Assembly (NCBI GenBank): GCA_040753075.1
Contig: JBFMHA010000101.1
Location: 1-6,274, forward strand
DNA length: 6,274 nt
From: UBA6814 sp040753075
GTDB lineage: Bacteria; Desulfobacterota; Desulfovibrionia; Desulfovibrionales; Desulfovibrionaceae
Direction: 5' to 3'
The notes beneath the pieces were generated by a model. The model did no database searches. It saw only the letters and a list, made by a program, of their open reading frames with translations, and was not told where the DNA came from. Made by a program: the position numbers and the translations under genes. This document shows, piece after piece, positions 1 to 5,638 of the stretch. The stretch's first letter is position 1; every line of letters begins with the position of its first letter.

Positions 1-241
1 GGGCGGGCTGCACTTCGGCCTGGCGGCCGGGGTCCTGGGCGCGGAGGAGCGGGCCGCGTCCGGCCTGGGCGGCCGGCTGTACGCCCTGGACCTGGCCGGG
101 GCCGCGCTGTTTCTGCTTCCCGCCACCCTGGCCGGATTCCCCTTGCTGGGCTTCAGGGGGACCCTGGCCGCCGCGGCCGTTCCGGGAGCGGCGGGGCTCG
201 TGGCGCTGCTCGCCGGGCTGCGGCGGGAAGCGGAAGTGTAA
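1..241 (+). CDS. C-terminal fragment of a spermidine-synthase-like integral membrane protein (5' end outside window)
   Basis: The frame beginning at base 2 is open to a TAA at 239-241 and encodes the last 79 residues of a protein whose start lies left of the window. The fragment is dominated by Ala, Leu and Gly. It shows a helix-turn-helix membrane pattern containing GRLYALDLAGAA at about fragment residues 25-36, then a second hydrophobic segment with FPLLGFRGTLA, then a third before a charged tail (LRREAEV). The pattern 'LYA-D-x-GAA ... PLLG' is familiar from the C-terminal membrane helices of fused transporter/spermidine-synthase-like proteins, where it follows the methyltransferase-fold domain. 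The diagnostic SAM-binding part is not visible, so the call rests on membrane-helix resemblance only. Another polytopic membrane protein is possible. It converges on the radical SAM operon. Confidence 0.5.
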   Translation, partial: GGLHFGLAAGVLGAEERAASGLGGRLYALDLAGAALFLLPATLAGFPLLGFRGTLAAAAVPGAAGLVALLAGLRREAEV

Positions 242-245
242 TACT

Positions 246-262
246 AATACCAAGGTATTTTT
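246..262 (+). terminator. Weak AT-rich hairpin with T-run right after the + strand gene
   Basis: AATACC (246-251) and GGTATT (254-259) are a perfect 6-bp inverted repeat around AA, realistically a 5-bp stem with a CAAG loop. It continues into TTT, beginning five bases after the stop codon. The stem is AT-rich and short, so it would be a weak terminator at best. The stronger candidate lies downstream at 336-374. Confidence 0.25.
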
Positions 263-335
263 AGGGGGTGGCCGGGATGGGCGCACTGTTGGCGGCTTGG
301 CGGGGCGAAGTCGGGGACCCGTAACGGGGTTCCCA

Positions 336-374
336 GGGGCCGATGGCCCCCGGGCCGCCGGAGGCCCCCTTTTT
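336..374 (+). terminator. Rho-independent terminator candidate for the + strand gene
   Basis: Two adjacent GC stems are visible: GGGGCC (336-341) / GGCCCC (345-350) with loop GAT, and GGGCC (352-356) / GGCCC (363-367) with loop GCCGGA, followed by CC and TTTTT at 370-374. GGGGCC at 336 can alternatively pair with GGCCCC at 363-368 to make one larger stem. The T-run orientation fits termination of + strand transcription about 95 bases past the stop. In the opposite direction no T-run follows, so it is not an obvious terminator for the converging radical SAM operon. Confidence 0.5.
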
Positions 375-407
375 CCCGGCCCCGGCTGCGCTGCGGCGAT
401 GGGAGGG

Positions 408-1544
408 CTATCCGCGGGGAGAAGGCGGCGCCCAGATGCCGGGAGCCTGCCGGCCGCAGGCCGCGCAGCGGCCGTCCCTGAGGCCCTCCACCCGGGTGGC
501 GTAGCCCACCCGGCGGATGAGCAGGGCCTTGCACTGCGGGCAATAGGTGCTCTCGGCCGGGTGGCCGGGCACGTTGCCCACGTACACGAAGTTCAGCCCC
601 TCCTCCCGGGCCGCGGCGTAGGCCGCCTCCAGGGAGGCCTGGGGCGTGGGCGGCAGGGTCTTGAGCCGGTACTGCGGCACGAACCGGGTGAAGTGCAGGG
701 GCGTGTCCGGCCCCAGTTCGTCCCGCACCCAGCGGCACATGGCCCGGATGGTCGGGAGGTCGTCGTTGCGGCCGGGCACCACCAGGTTCACCAGCTCCAG
801 GTGCACTCCCCGCGCCCTGATCTGCCGGAGGCTGGCCAGCACCGGGGCCAGGGCGCCGCCGCACATGTCGCGGTAGTAGTCCTCGGTGAAGCCCTTGAGG
901 TCGATGCAGGCCGCGTCGAGCACGTCGCAGAGCGCGTCCAGCGGCGCGGGGTTCACGTACCCGTTGGAGTGCATGACCTTGAGCAGCCCCGCGGCGCGGC
1001 ACAGCCGGCCCAGGTCCAGCATGTACTCCAGGAAGATGGTGGGCTCCACGTAGGTGGAGGCCAGCGAGGCCGAGCCCGAGCGCCGGGCCATGTCCACGGC
1101 CGCGTCCGGGGGCAGGTCGTAGTTCAGGGTGTCCTCGGGCCGGGCCTGGGAGATCTCCCAGTTCTGGCAGAACAGGCAGCCCAGGTTGCAGCCCGCGGTG
1201 GCCAGCGAGAAGGAGCGGGTGCCGGGCAGCACGTGGTAGAAGGGCTTCTTCTCCACCGGGTCCGCGTTCACCGCGCAGGGGTTGCCCCAGGCCAGGGTGT
1301 GCATCCGGCCGCCGCGGTTCTCCCGCACCCGGCAGCGGCCGCGCTCGCCCTCGGCCAGGGCGCAGGCGTTGGGGCACAGGGTGCACTGCGCCGCGCCGCC
1401 GGGCAGGGGGGCGGAGAAGGGGGAGGGCCGCGGCTCCAGGCGGCCGGCCAGGGGCGGCCCCAGCGCCCGGGCGCGGGGCGCGGGCAGGCCCGCGGCCAGG
1501 GCCGCGCACGCGGCGCACGCCGCGAGGAAGCGGCGGCGGTTCAT
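408..1544 (-). CDS. AmmeMemoRadiSam system radical SAM enzyme with Tat signal
   Basis: This encodes a 378-aa radical SAM protein related to the pyruvate-formate-lyase-activating enzyme class; its substrate is unknown. The N-terminus MNRRRFLAA matches the twin-arginine motif (R3 R4 x F6 L7), followed by a hydrophobic Ala/Leu stretch and an A-x-A site at 25-27. A Cys cluster CTLCPNAC (C54, C57, C61) plus C71 follows. The CxxxCxxC that binds the SAM [4Fe-4S] cluster is CNLGCLFC (C119, C123, C126), followed by QNWEIS. YVEPTIFLEY (165-174) is the strand motif typical of this family. Two C-terminal CxxC pairs (C335/C338, C360/C363) resemble a zinc-ribbon or extra cluster site. The ATG at 1544-1542 is chosen because it gives the Tat signal, has GAGGT six bases upstream, and shares one base with the TGA of the preceding Memo-AMMECR1 gene (TGATG). 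The frame stays open far upstream, but that is antisense-type openness inside the neighbour. It ends in TAG at 408. Confidence 0.9.
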   Translation of the reverse strand: MNRRRFLAACAACAALAAGLPAPRARALGPPLAGRLEPRPSPFSAPLPGGAAQCTLCPNACALAEGERGRCRVRENRGGRMHTLAWGNPCAVNADPVEKKPFYHVLPGTRSFSLATAGCNLGCLFCQNWEISQARPEDTLNYDLPPDAAVDMARRSGSASLASTYVEPTIFLEYMLDLGRLCRAAGLLKVMHSNGYVNPAPLDALCDVLDAACIDLKGFTEDYYRDMCGGALAPVLASLRQIRARGVHLELVNLVVPGRNDDLPTIRAMCRWVRDELGPDTPLHFTRFVPQYRLKTLPPTPQASLEAAYAAAREEGLNFVYVGNVPGHPAESTYCPQCKALLIRRVGYATRVEGLRDGRCAACGRQAPGIWAPPSPRG

Positions 1545-2989
1545 CAGAACACCTCGGCCTCGAACACCCAGAGTTCGGTCCCCTTGTCCCGGGAGCAGTC
1601 CGGGCCCAGGCCGGCCTTGCGGCAGGTCTGGCGCAGGAATTCCTCCCGGTCCCAGCCCCATTCCACCGGCACCTGGGGCAGCAGCACCCCGCCGCGCAGC
1701 CAGTTGCGCACGTAGAGCCCGTGCCGGCCCACCTGCACCTCGCCGGGGTCGGCGATGCGCCGCATGGGGGTGAGCACGGTGATCTCCAGGTCGAGGCCGG
1801 GGAGCTCCTGCGGGCTCACCGGCGGGAAGCGGGGGTCCTCCAGGGCCGCGGACCGGGCCATGCGCGCCACGCAGTCGGCCAGGGGCATGCGGGCCTCCAT
1901 CTGGCCGATGCAGCCGCGCAGTTCGCCGTGTCGCTTCAGGGTCACGAAGGCCGCGCCCGGGTTCTCCAGGGCCGGGGACAGGCCCTGGGGCCGGGTGTAG
2001 GCCGCGCCCGTCACCGCGGCCTTTGCCGCGTCCCGGGCGATGGCGAGCAGGGCGGCCTTGTCCGGGGCGGAGAGGCCGGCGGCCGGAGCCGCTTCCGGCG
2101 CGGTGAAGGCCGCGGCCAGGTAGCCCACCACGCTGGCCGTGTCGCCGGTCACAGCCCCGGAATCGGCCTGGGCCAGCACCGTGGCCCGGTCCGCGCCCAG
2201 CTCCCGGGCGGCCAGCATCACCGCGGCCAGCGGCCCGCCGCCGCAGGCCTCGCAGGTCCCGTTCGCCAGGCAGCGCAGGACCCCTTCCGGGTCCAGGGCC
2301 TCCACCTGGCGGCGCAGGGTCCCGTCCAGTTGCTCCGCCACGCTCCGGGGATGGAAATGGGAGAGGTCGGTGGAGGCCACCAGCAGGGCGCGGCGGCCGC
2401 GCATGCAGGCGGCCAGGGCCTTGCCCAGGCGGCGCGCGGCGTCCGGACCCTGGTCGCCCATGGCCAGGGGGACCAGCCGGAAATGGCCCAGGGCGGCCTG
2501 GAGGAAGGGCAGCTCGATCTCCAGGGAGTGCTCCCGGGCATGGGCCTCGGGGAGGGGTCGGATCAGGGGCTCGGCCGCCCGCAGCGCGGCGATCATCTCC
2601 CGGTCCAGGGGCGTCTCGCCCAGGGGGGTGCGCCAGGGCCCGGCGTCGTGCACGGCAATGCCGGGGAAGGCCGCCCGGTGGCTGGGGCCCACCAGGACCA
2701 CGGTGTCGAAGGCCATGCCGCGCACCTGGGCGAAGGCCGCGCCGGCCACGGCTCCGGAATAGGCGTAGCCGGCGTGGGGCGCGGCCAGGGCCACCACCCG
2801 GCCGGGCAGGGCCCCGGTCTGGGCGCTGTCCATGGCCCGGGACACCGCGGCCCCCAGGTCGGCCGGGGAGGCCGGGTACCACGACCCGGCCAGGACGGGC
2901 TCGCGCGGGACCTCCCCCGCCGCGGCGGGCGGCGGGGCCGCGCCGAGCCAGGCGACGGCCAGCAGGGCCAGGAACACGAGGCGGGCCAT
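1544..2989 (-). CDS. Exported Memo-AMMECR1 fusion protein (AmmeMemoRadiSam proteins B and A)
   Basis: This 481-aa protein carries two modules that are often separate genes. Residues 1-24 form a Sec-type signal peptide (MARLVFLALLAVAW..., Ala-rich cleavage region near 22-25). Residues about 28-296 are a Memo domain, homologous to class III extradiol dioxygenases. VLAGSWYPA (32-40), PHAGYAYSG (71-79), GPSHR (101-105), HSLEIELPF (154-162), STDLSHF (206-212) and a Cys near 246/249 correspond to the conserved His/Cys pocket described for human MEMO1. After a short Ala/Pro linker (about 296-308), residues about 309-478 are an AMMECR1 domain with its hallmark LRGCIG (357-362) and DPRFPPV (385-391). 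The molecular function of bacterial Memo and AMMECR1 is not established. The ATG at 2989 has a strong AAGGGAGGGA site upstream. The gene leads the operon and its TGA overlaps the ATG of the radical SAM gene. Confidence 0.92.
   Translation of the reverse strand: MARLVFLALLAVAWLGAAPPPAAAGEVPREPVLAGSWYPASPADLGAAVSRAMDSAQTGALPGRVVALAAPHAGYAYSGAVAGAAFAQVRGMAFDTVVLVGPSHRAAFPGIAVHDAGPWRTPLGETPLDREMIAALRAAEPLIRPLPEAHAREHSLEIELPFLQAALGHFRLVPLAMGDQGPDAARRLGKALAACMRGRRALLVASTDLSHFHPRSVAEQLDGTLRRQVEALDPEGVLRCLANGTCEACGGGPLAAVMLAARELGADRATVLAQADSGAVTGDTASVVGYLAAAFTAPEAAPAAGLSAPDKAALLAIARDAAKAAVTGAAYTRPQGLSPALENPGAAFVTLKRHGELRGCIGQMEARMPLADCVARMARSAALEDPRFPPVSPQELPGLDLEITVLTPMRRIADPGEVQVGRHGLYVRNWLRGGVLLPQVPVEWGWDREEFLRQTCRKAGLGPDCSRDKGTELWVFEAEVF
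1551..1555 (-). promoter_or_regulatory. Ribosome binding site of the radical SAM gene
   Basis: GAGGT on the minus strand lies six bases before the ATG at 1544. It sits inside the end of the upstream coding region and supports the internal start over any longer version of the frame. Confidence 0.6.
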
Positions 2990-2995
2990 GGCTAT

Positions 2996-3005
2996 TCCCT
3001 CCCTT
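2996..3005 (-). promoter_or_regulatory. Strong ribosome binding site of the Memo-AMMECR1 gene
   Basis: AAGGGAGGGA on the minus strand ends six bases before the ATG at 2989. It fixes the start that yields the signal peptide. Confidence 0.7.
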
Positions 3006-3069
3006 GGGCCACTCTAGGCCAGTCCGGGGAGGGGGGCAAGGGTGGGGGGAGAGGCGGTTGTTTTAGTTA

Positions 3070-3084
3070 CGGGCGCAATGCCCG
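3070..3084. other. Short GC hairpin between the cassette and the AmmeMemoRadiSam operon
   Basis: CGGGC (3070-3074) and GCCCG (3080-3084) form a perfect 5-bp stem with a 5-base loop, extendable by TTA/TAA with a two-base bulge. It lies downstream of the DUF2335 gene on the minus strand and upstream of the Memo-AMMECR1 gene. It could end the cassette transcript, but no T-run follows on the minus strand (TAACTAAAAC follows instead). It could equally be a leader structure or chance. The rest of the 2990-3158 gap holds the ribosome site above and a C-rich stretch (minus strand). No promoter there was convincing. Confidence 0.25.
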
Positions 3085-3158
3085 CTTAAGCAGTAAAAAT
3101 TTGCCCTTATAGAGCAGGAAATGGGGGGTGGGGAGAAAGCGCGGACTGGGTGATATGC

Positions 3159-3653
3159 TCAACTCTCTTCACTGTCGGAAGCAGGGGGCAACTGGGGGCC
3201 TCTTTGGCGTGAGCCGTAAACGAATACACCCGCCAATGCGGCGATGGAGGCAATTCCCAACACACTCCCTGCGAGGGCATTTCCGATGATCGCCACCACA
3301 CAGCTTCCCGATATGCCGAGCATGCCGATGACAAAGCCCATCCATAACCCCAGCCTCCCATCCTGGCAGGAACTGGCAACTATTCTGCCTTCCTGGGCTC
3401 GACGGTGGTTGGCCTCGTCTTCAGCCATCTTCAAAATTCGCTCGGCAGCGCCGGGCAACACGTTATCGTATCCTGCAAAGACTTCCGGAGGAGGGAGCGG
3501 GCCAATAAATTGGGCGAAAATTGTCTGCTGCACCTTCGGGGGGAGACTTTTCAGTTCCTCCACAACCCGTTCGGGCTCGACAGGCGTCTTTTTCTGCGCG
3601 TCGCAGGGGACCGGAGCGTCCTCTTCGGAAGGCTTATCGCTTATGGGTGGCAT
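3159..3653 (-). CDS. DUF2335 family predicted membrane protein
   Basis: This 164-aa protein has a charged, Pro-rich N-terminal part, then the conserved block QFIGPLPPPEVFAGYDNVLP (49-68) running into GAAERILKMAEDEANHRR (68-85). It ends with two predicted membrane helices at about 101-123 and 126-146 and a short polar tail. The GPLPPPE...Y...PGAAERI...AE...HR pattern followed by a helical hairpin is the signature of the DUF2335 family (Pfam PF10097, from memory), whose function is unknown. The ATG at 3653 is preferred. An upstream TTG at 3734 would add 27 residues lying wholly inside the preceding gene, with no ribosome site. Upstream of the ATG only a weak AAGAAAGAG is seen, which fits translational coupling to the 72-aa gene, whose end it overlaps by 20 bases. 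Its GC is visibly lower than that of the flanking operons. The cytosolic domain plus helix pair is compatible with many roles; none is assigned. Confidence 0.8.
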   Translation of the reverse strand: MPPISDKPSEEDAPVPCDAQKKTPVEPERVVEELKSLPPKVQQTIFAQFIGPLPPPEVFAGYDNVLPGAAERILKMAEDEANHRRAQEGRIVASSCQDGRLGLWMGFVIGMLGISGSCVVAIIGNALAGSVLGIASIAALAGVFVYGSRQRGPQLPPASDSEES

Positions 3654-3852
3654 ACTCTTTCTTGAAGCGATTGACGGCGGACGCGAAATCCTGTCCGATA
3701 TTTCTCCAGTCGGAGGACAGGGATTCCCGGTCAATAACGGGGGACGGAGTCTTGAGGTATTTCACCTGAATGTCGCAGTCGTAGGAGCGAGAAAAGTCAA
3801 AAATCCGACCAGCTCCGGCGACGACCCTTCGAAGGCTGTTAGCTAAACACAT
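3634..3852 (-). CDS. Small unrecognised protein (72 aa) coupled to the DUF2335 gene
   Basis: I do not recognise this protein. The 72 residues begin MCLANSLRRVVAGAG, continue with an aromatic/acidic middle (RIFDFSRSYDCDIQVKYL), and end in a likely amphipathic helix with SSDWRNIGQDFASAVNRF and a basic tail (KKEYATHKR). There is no signal peptide or membrane helix, so it is probably cytosolic. Evidence that it is real: the ATG at 3852 has AAAGGAA exactly six bases upstream. It stops (TAA at 3634) 20 bases inside the following DUF2335 gene on the same strand. The spacer upstream is AT-rich with promoter-like elements. The overlap implies co-translation, and therefore possibly a partner of the membrane protein (inference). 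Its composition matches the low-GC cassette, not the flanking operons. Confidence 0.65.
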   Translation of the reverse strand: MCLANSLRRVVAGAGRIFDFSRSYDCDIQVKYLKTPSPVIDRESLSSDWRNIGQDFASAVNRFKKEYATHKR

Positions 3853-3858
3853 GACGAG

Positions 3859-3865
3859 TTCCTTT
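3859..3865 (-). promoter_or_regulatory. Ribosome binding site of the 72-aa cassette gene
   Basis: AAAGGAA on the minus strand lies six bases before the ATG at 3852. It is the best reason to accept the small gene and its start. Confidence 0.6.
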
Positions 3866-3909
3866 GTCGTGGCTCATGCTGAAGGGCACTCATTCCACAA
3901 CCCAATGTC

Positions 3910-3938
3910 AATGTAAACACTCTAGGGGAAAACGTAAA
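3910..3938 (-). promoter_or_regulatory. Candidate sigma-70-like promoter of the low-GC cassette
   Basis: Reading the minus strand, TTTACG (3938-3933) and TACATT (3915-3910) are separated by 17 bases, and each matches the -35 and -10 consensus at four of six positions. Transcription would start near 3903, leaving a leader of about 50 bases before the ATG at 3852. A perfect TTGACA at 3911-3906 is also present, but no acceptable -10 lies at the right distance from it. The assignment is tentative. Confidence 0.3.
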
Positions 3939-3954
3939 CAAAAACTAGGAAAAC
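3913..3954. repeat. Two tandem imperfect 21-bp direct repeats upstream of the cassette
   Basis: Units 3913-3933 and 3934-3954 are adjacent. Both begin GTAAACA and end GGAAAAC; the central seven bases differ, so 14 of 21 positions agree. The 21-bp period equals two helical turns, so both copies face the same side of the DNA, as tandem protein-binding sites do. They overlie the candidate -35/-10 pair of the cassette, which would suit an operator. No protein able to bind them is identifiable in the window. Confidence 0.5.
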
Positions 3955-3972
3955 TACCGAGTCAGGGTCTTC

Positions 3973-4926
3973 TCACCACCCCGCGTCCGGGTACAGAACC
4001 TTCGCCAGCTCCTCCACCGCGTCCACGGCCCGCGGGCCGGGGCGGGAGTAGGCGCGTTCGTCGACCTGGACCACGCGGCCGGCCTTGGCCGCGGCCAGGG
4101 TGGCGAAGTGGGGGCGCTCGGCCAGGGGGATGGGGTTGGGGTTCATGGGGCCGCGCTGCACCAGGTAGAGGTCCGGGTTGAGGCGCAGCAGCTCCTCCTC
4201 GGCCAGGCGCACCAGCTTGCCGTCGCCCTCCACCGCGTTGACTCCCCCGGCCCGGGCGATGACCTCGCTCACCAGGGAGCCCCGGCCCGCGGCCAGGAGG
4301 TTGGGGTAGCGAACCTCGTAGACCACCCGGGGCGCGGCCGCGCCCTTGGCCTGGGCCGCCTTCACCATCTCCGCCACACGGTCCAGGCGGGCCCGGAGTC
4401 CTGCGACCAGGGCCGCGGCCCGGTCCGGCTCGCCGGTGAGCGCGCCCAGGCGCTCGACCACCGCGAACAGCTCGGCAAAGGACCCGGCCGTGAAGAAGGC
4501 GGTGGGCGCGCCCAGCCGGCGCAGGGCCGCCACCGGCTCCGAGGCCGCCTCCCGGCCGCCCATCTGGAGCACCAGGTCGGGGGCCAGGCCCAGGATGAGC
4601 TCCAGGTTGGGCCGCATGTGGGTGCCGATGCTGGGCAGGGCCGCGATGGCGGGGGGCTCCACGTCGGCCTGGGTGCGGGCGGCCAGGCGGTCGGTCAGGC
4701 CCATGGCCGCCAGGATCTCGTTGAACGCGCCGTAGAGCGCGATGATGCGCCGGGCCGGCGCGGCCAGGCGGATCTCGGTCCCCTGGTCGTCCACGACCGA
4801 AACAGGCTCAGCCCGCAAGGGGCTAGCTGCCAGCAGGAGCGTCAGGGCCAGGAGCGCCGCGAGGCACGGGAAAGGCCTGGGGCGCGCCGGTGACGGGGTG
4901 GGGCGCGACGGCGACGGGTGTCTCAT
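3973..4926 (-). CDS. ABC importer periplasmic binding protein, iron-siderophore/cobalamin (BtuF/FepB) type
   Basis: This 317-aa protein belongs to the class III (BtuF-like) periplasmic binding proteins, which capture iron chelates or corrinoids for a FecCD permease. A long Pro/Ser/Arg-rich n-region (2-20) precedes a hydrophobic core (about 22-35) and an L-R-A cleavage site at 37-39. It is a Sec signal with no clear lipobox, although a Cys is present at 21. The mature part opens with VSVVDDQGTEIRLAAPARRI (42-61), the usual first strand. PSIGTHMRPNLELI (98-111) and LAPDLVLQ (114-121) are the family's 'n-lE-l-lkPDLV' region. The long helix linking the two lobes lies around 150-195. The substrate cannot be read from sequence. 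The gene follows the ATPase and overlaps it by 104 bases, because no later start precedes the signal core. It ends in TGA at 3973 with no evident terminator in the following AT-rich spacer. Confidence 0.85.
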   Translation of the reverse strand: MRHPSPSRPTPSPARPRPFPCLAALLALTLLLAASPLRAEPVSVVDDQGTEIRLAAPARRIIALYGAFNEILAAMGLTDRLAARTQADVEPPAIAALPSIGTHMRPNLELILGLAPDLVLQMGGREAASEPVAALRRLGAPTAFFTAGSFAELFAVVERLGALTGEPDRAAALVAGLRARLDRVAEMVKAAQAKGAAAPRVVYEVRYPNLLAAGRGSLVSEVIARAGGVNAVEGDGKLVRLAEEELLRLNPDLYLVQRGPMNPNPIPLAERPHFATLAAAKAGRVVQVDERAYSRPGPRAVDAVEELAKVLYPDAGW

Positions 4927-5638
4927 AGATGTCCGTGAGGTTGGTTGCGGTGAAGACCTGAGCCGTGGGGCCGTCCAGGGCCACGCGGCCGCGCTTGAGG
5001 AACACCAGGCGGGAGCAGGTCTGGGCCGCCAGGTTGAGGTCGTGGATGGCCGAGACCACCAGGGCCCCGGCCCGGGCCTTGGCCGCCAGCAGCTCGCTCA
5101 CGGCCATGCGGCGGGCCAGGTCCAGGGCGGCGAAGGCCTCGTCCAGGAGCAGCACCGGGGGCGACATGCCCGCGGCCTGGGCCAGGGCGCGGGCCAGGAG
5201 CACCCGGGTGAACTCGCCGCCGGACAGGCTTCCCGCCGGGCGGCCCCGGAACTCCCCGGCCCCGGCCTCGGCCAGGGCCGCGTCGGCCGCGGCCCGGTCC
5301 GCGGCGGTGTAGCCGCCGAGCAGGGAGATGTAGGGGTAGCGGCCCAGGAGCACCAGGGTCTCCACCGCCAGGTCGAAGGCCGCCTCGGCCCGCTGCGGCA
5401 GGGAGGCGACGCGGCGGGCGCGCTCCCGGGGCTTCATCCCGGCCGCGTCGGCGCCGCCGATCTCCACGGTCCCGGACATGGGGGCCAGGACCCCGGCCAT
5501 GGCCAGGAGCAGGGTGGTCTTGCCCGAGCCGTTGGGACCGAGCAGGCCCACCATCTCGCCCGGGGCCAGGTCCAGGCTCACCCCGCGCAGCACCTCCCGG
5601 CCCCCGTAGCCCGCGCGCAGCCCGTGCAGCCGGATCAT
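4823..5638 (-). CDS. ABC importer ATPase, iron-siderophore/cobalamin (FepC/BtuD) type
   Basis: This 271-aa ATP-hydrolysing subunit should sit on the cytoplasmic face of the FecCD permease. All nucleotide-binding elements are present: Walker A GPNGSGKTT (34-42), Q-loop Q82, signature LSGGE (138-142), Walker B LLLDE (163-167), the ALD of the D-loop (171-173) and the switch His in SAIHDLNLA (196-204). After the Walker B glutamate the usual Pro is replaced (DEAFAALD), a tolerated variant. The C-terminus with the NLTDIYETPV segment (233-242) is typical of this importer subfamily. The ATG at 5638 has GGAGGA four bases upstream and overlaps the permease TGA by four bases (ATGA). The frame remains open further upstream only within the permease gene. 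The last 34 codons overlap the start of the binding-protein gene in another frame. Confidence 0.92.
   Translation of the reverse strand: MIRLHGLRAGYGGREVLRGVSLDLAPGEMVGLLGPNGSGKTTLLLAMAGVLAPMSGTVEIGGADAAGMKPRERARRVASLPQRAEAAFDLAVETLVLLGRYPYISLLGGYTAADRAAADAALAEAGAGEFRGRPAGSLSGGEFTRVLLARALAQAAGMSPPVLLLDEAFAALDLARRMAVSELLAAKARAGALVVSAIHDLNLAAQTCSRLVFLKRGRVALDGPTAQVFTATNLTDIYETPVAVAPHPVTGAPQAFPVPRGAPGPDAPAGS

Noticed and set aside
297..1715. Long + strand open frame opposite the radical SAM gene
   Set aside because: Low-complexity Gly/Arg/Ala/Val/Gln product with no domain. It is the antisense of a gene with clear family motifs, a normal effect of high GC.
1545..2882. Upstream extension of the radical SAM frame to 2882
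   Set aside because: It would cover nearly all of the Memo-AMMECR1 gene in another frame with a Gly/Arg/Pro-rich product. The ATG at 1544 has a ribosome site and a Tat signal.
1721..3112. Long + strand open frame opposite the Memo-AMMECR1 gene
   Set aside because: Repetitive Gly/His/Gln/Arg composition without motifs; antisense shadow.
3107..3379. Minus-strand 90-codon frame overlapping the end of the DUF2335 gene
   Set aside because: It is in a different frame from the recognised family protein, shows no motifs and largely overlaps that gene.
3654..3734. TTG start at 3734 for the DUF2335 protein
   Set aside because: No ribosome site and a rare start codon; the extra residues lie wholly within the upstream small gene.
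3244..3846. + strand 200-codon frame across the low-GC cassette
   Set aside because: It lies opposite the DUF2335 gene, whose conserved motif and membrane hairpin are on the minus strand. No ribosome site was seen and the product is not recognisable.
3159..3852. Calling the cassette an anti-phage or toxin system
   Set aside because: No catalytic or known effector domain is visible; membrane helices and a small partner alone are not sufficient.
3913..3954. CRISPR-like repeat
   Set aside because: Only two adjacent copies with no spacer between them and diverged centres; better read as tandem binding sites.
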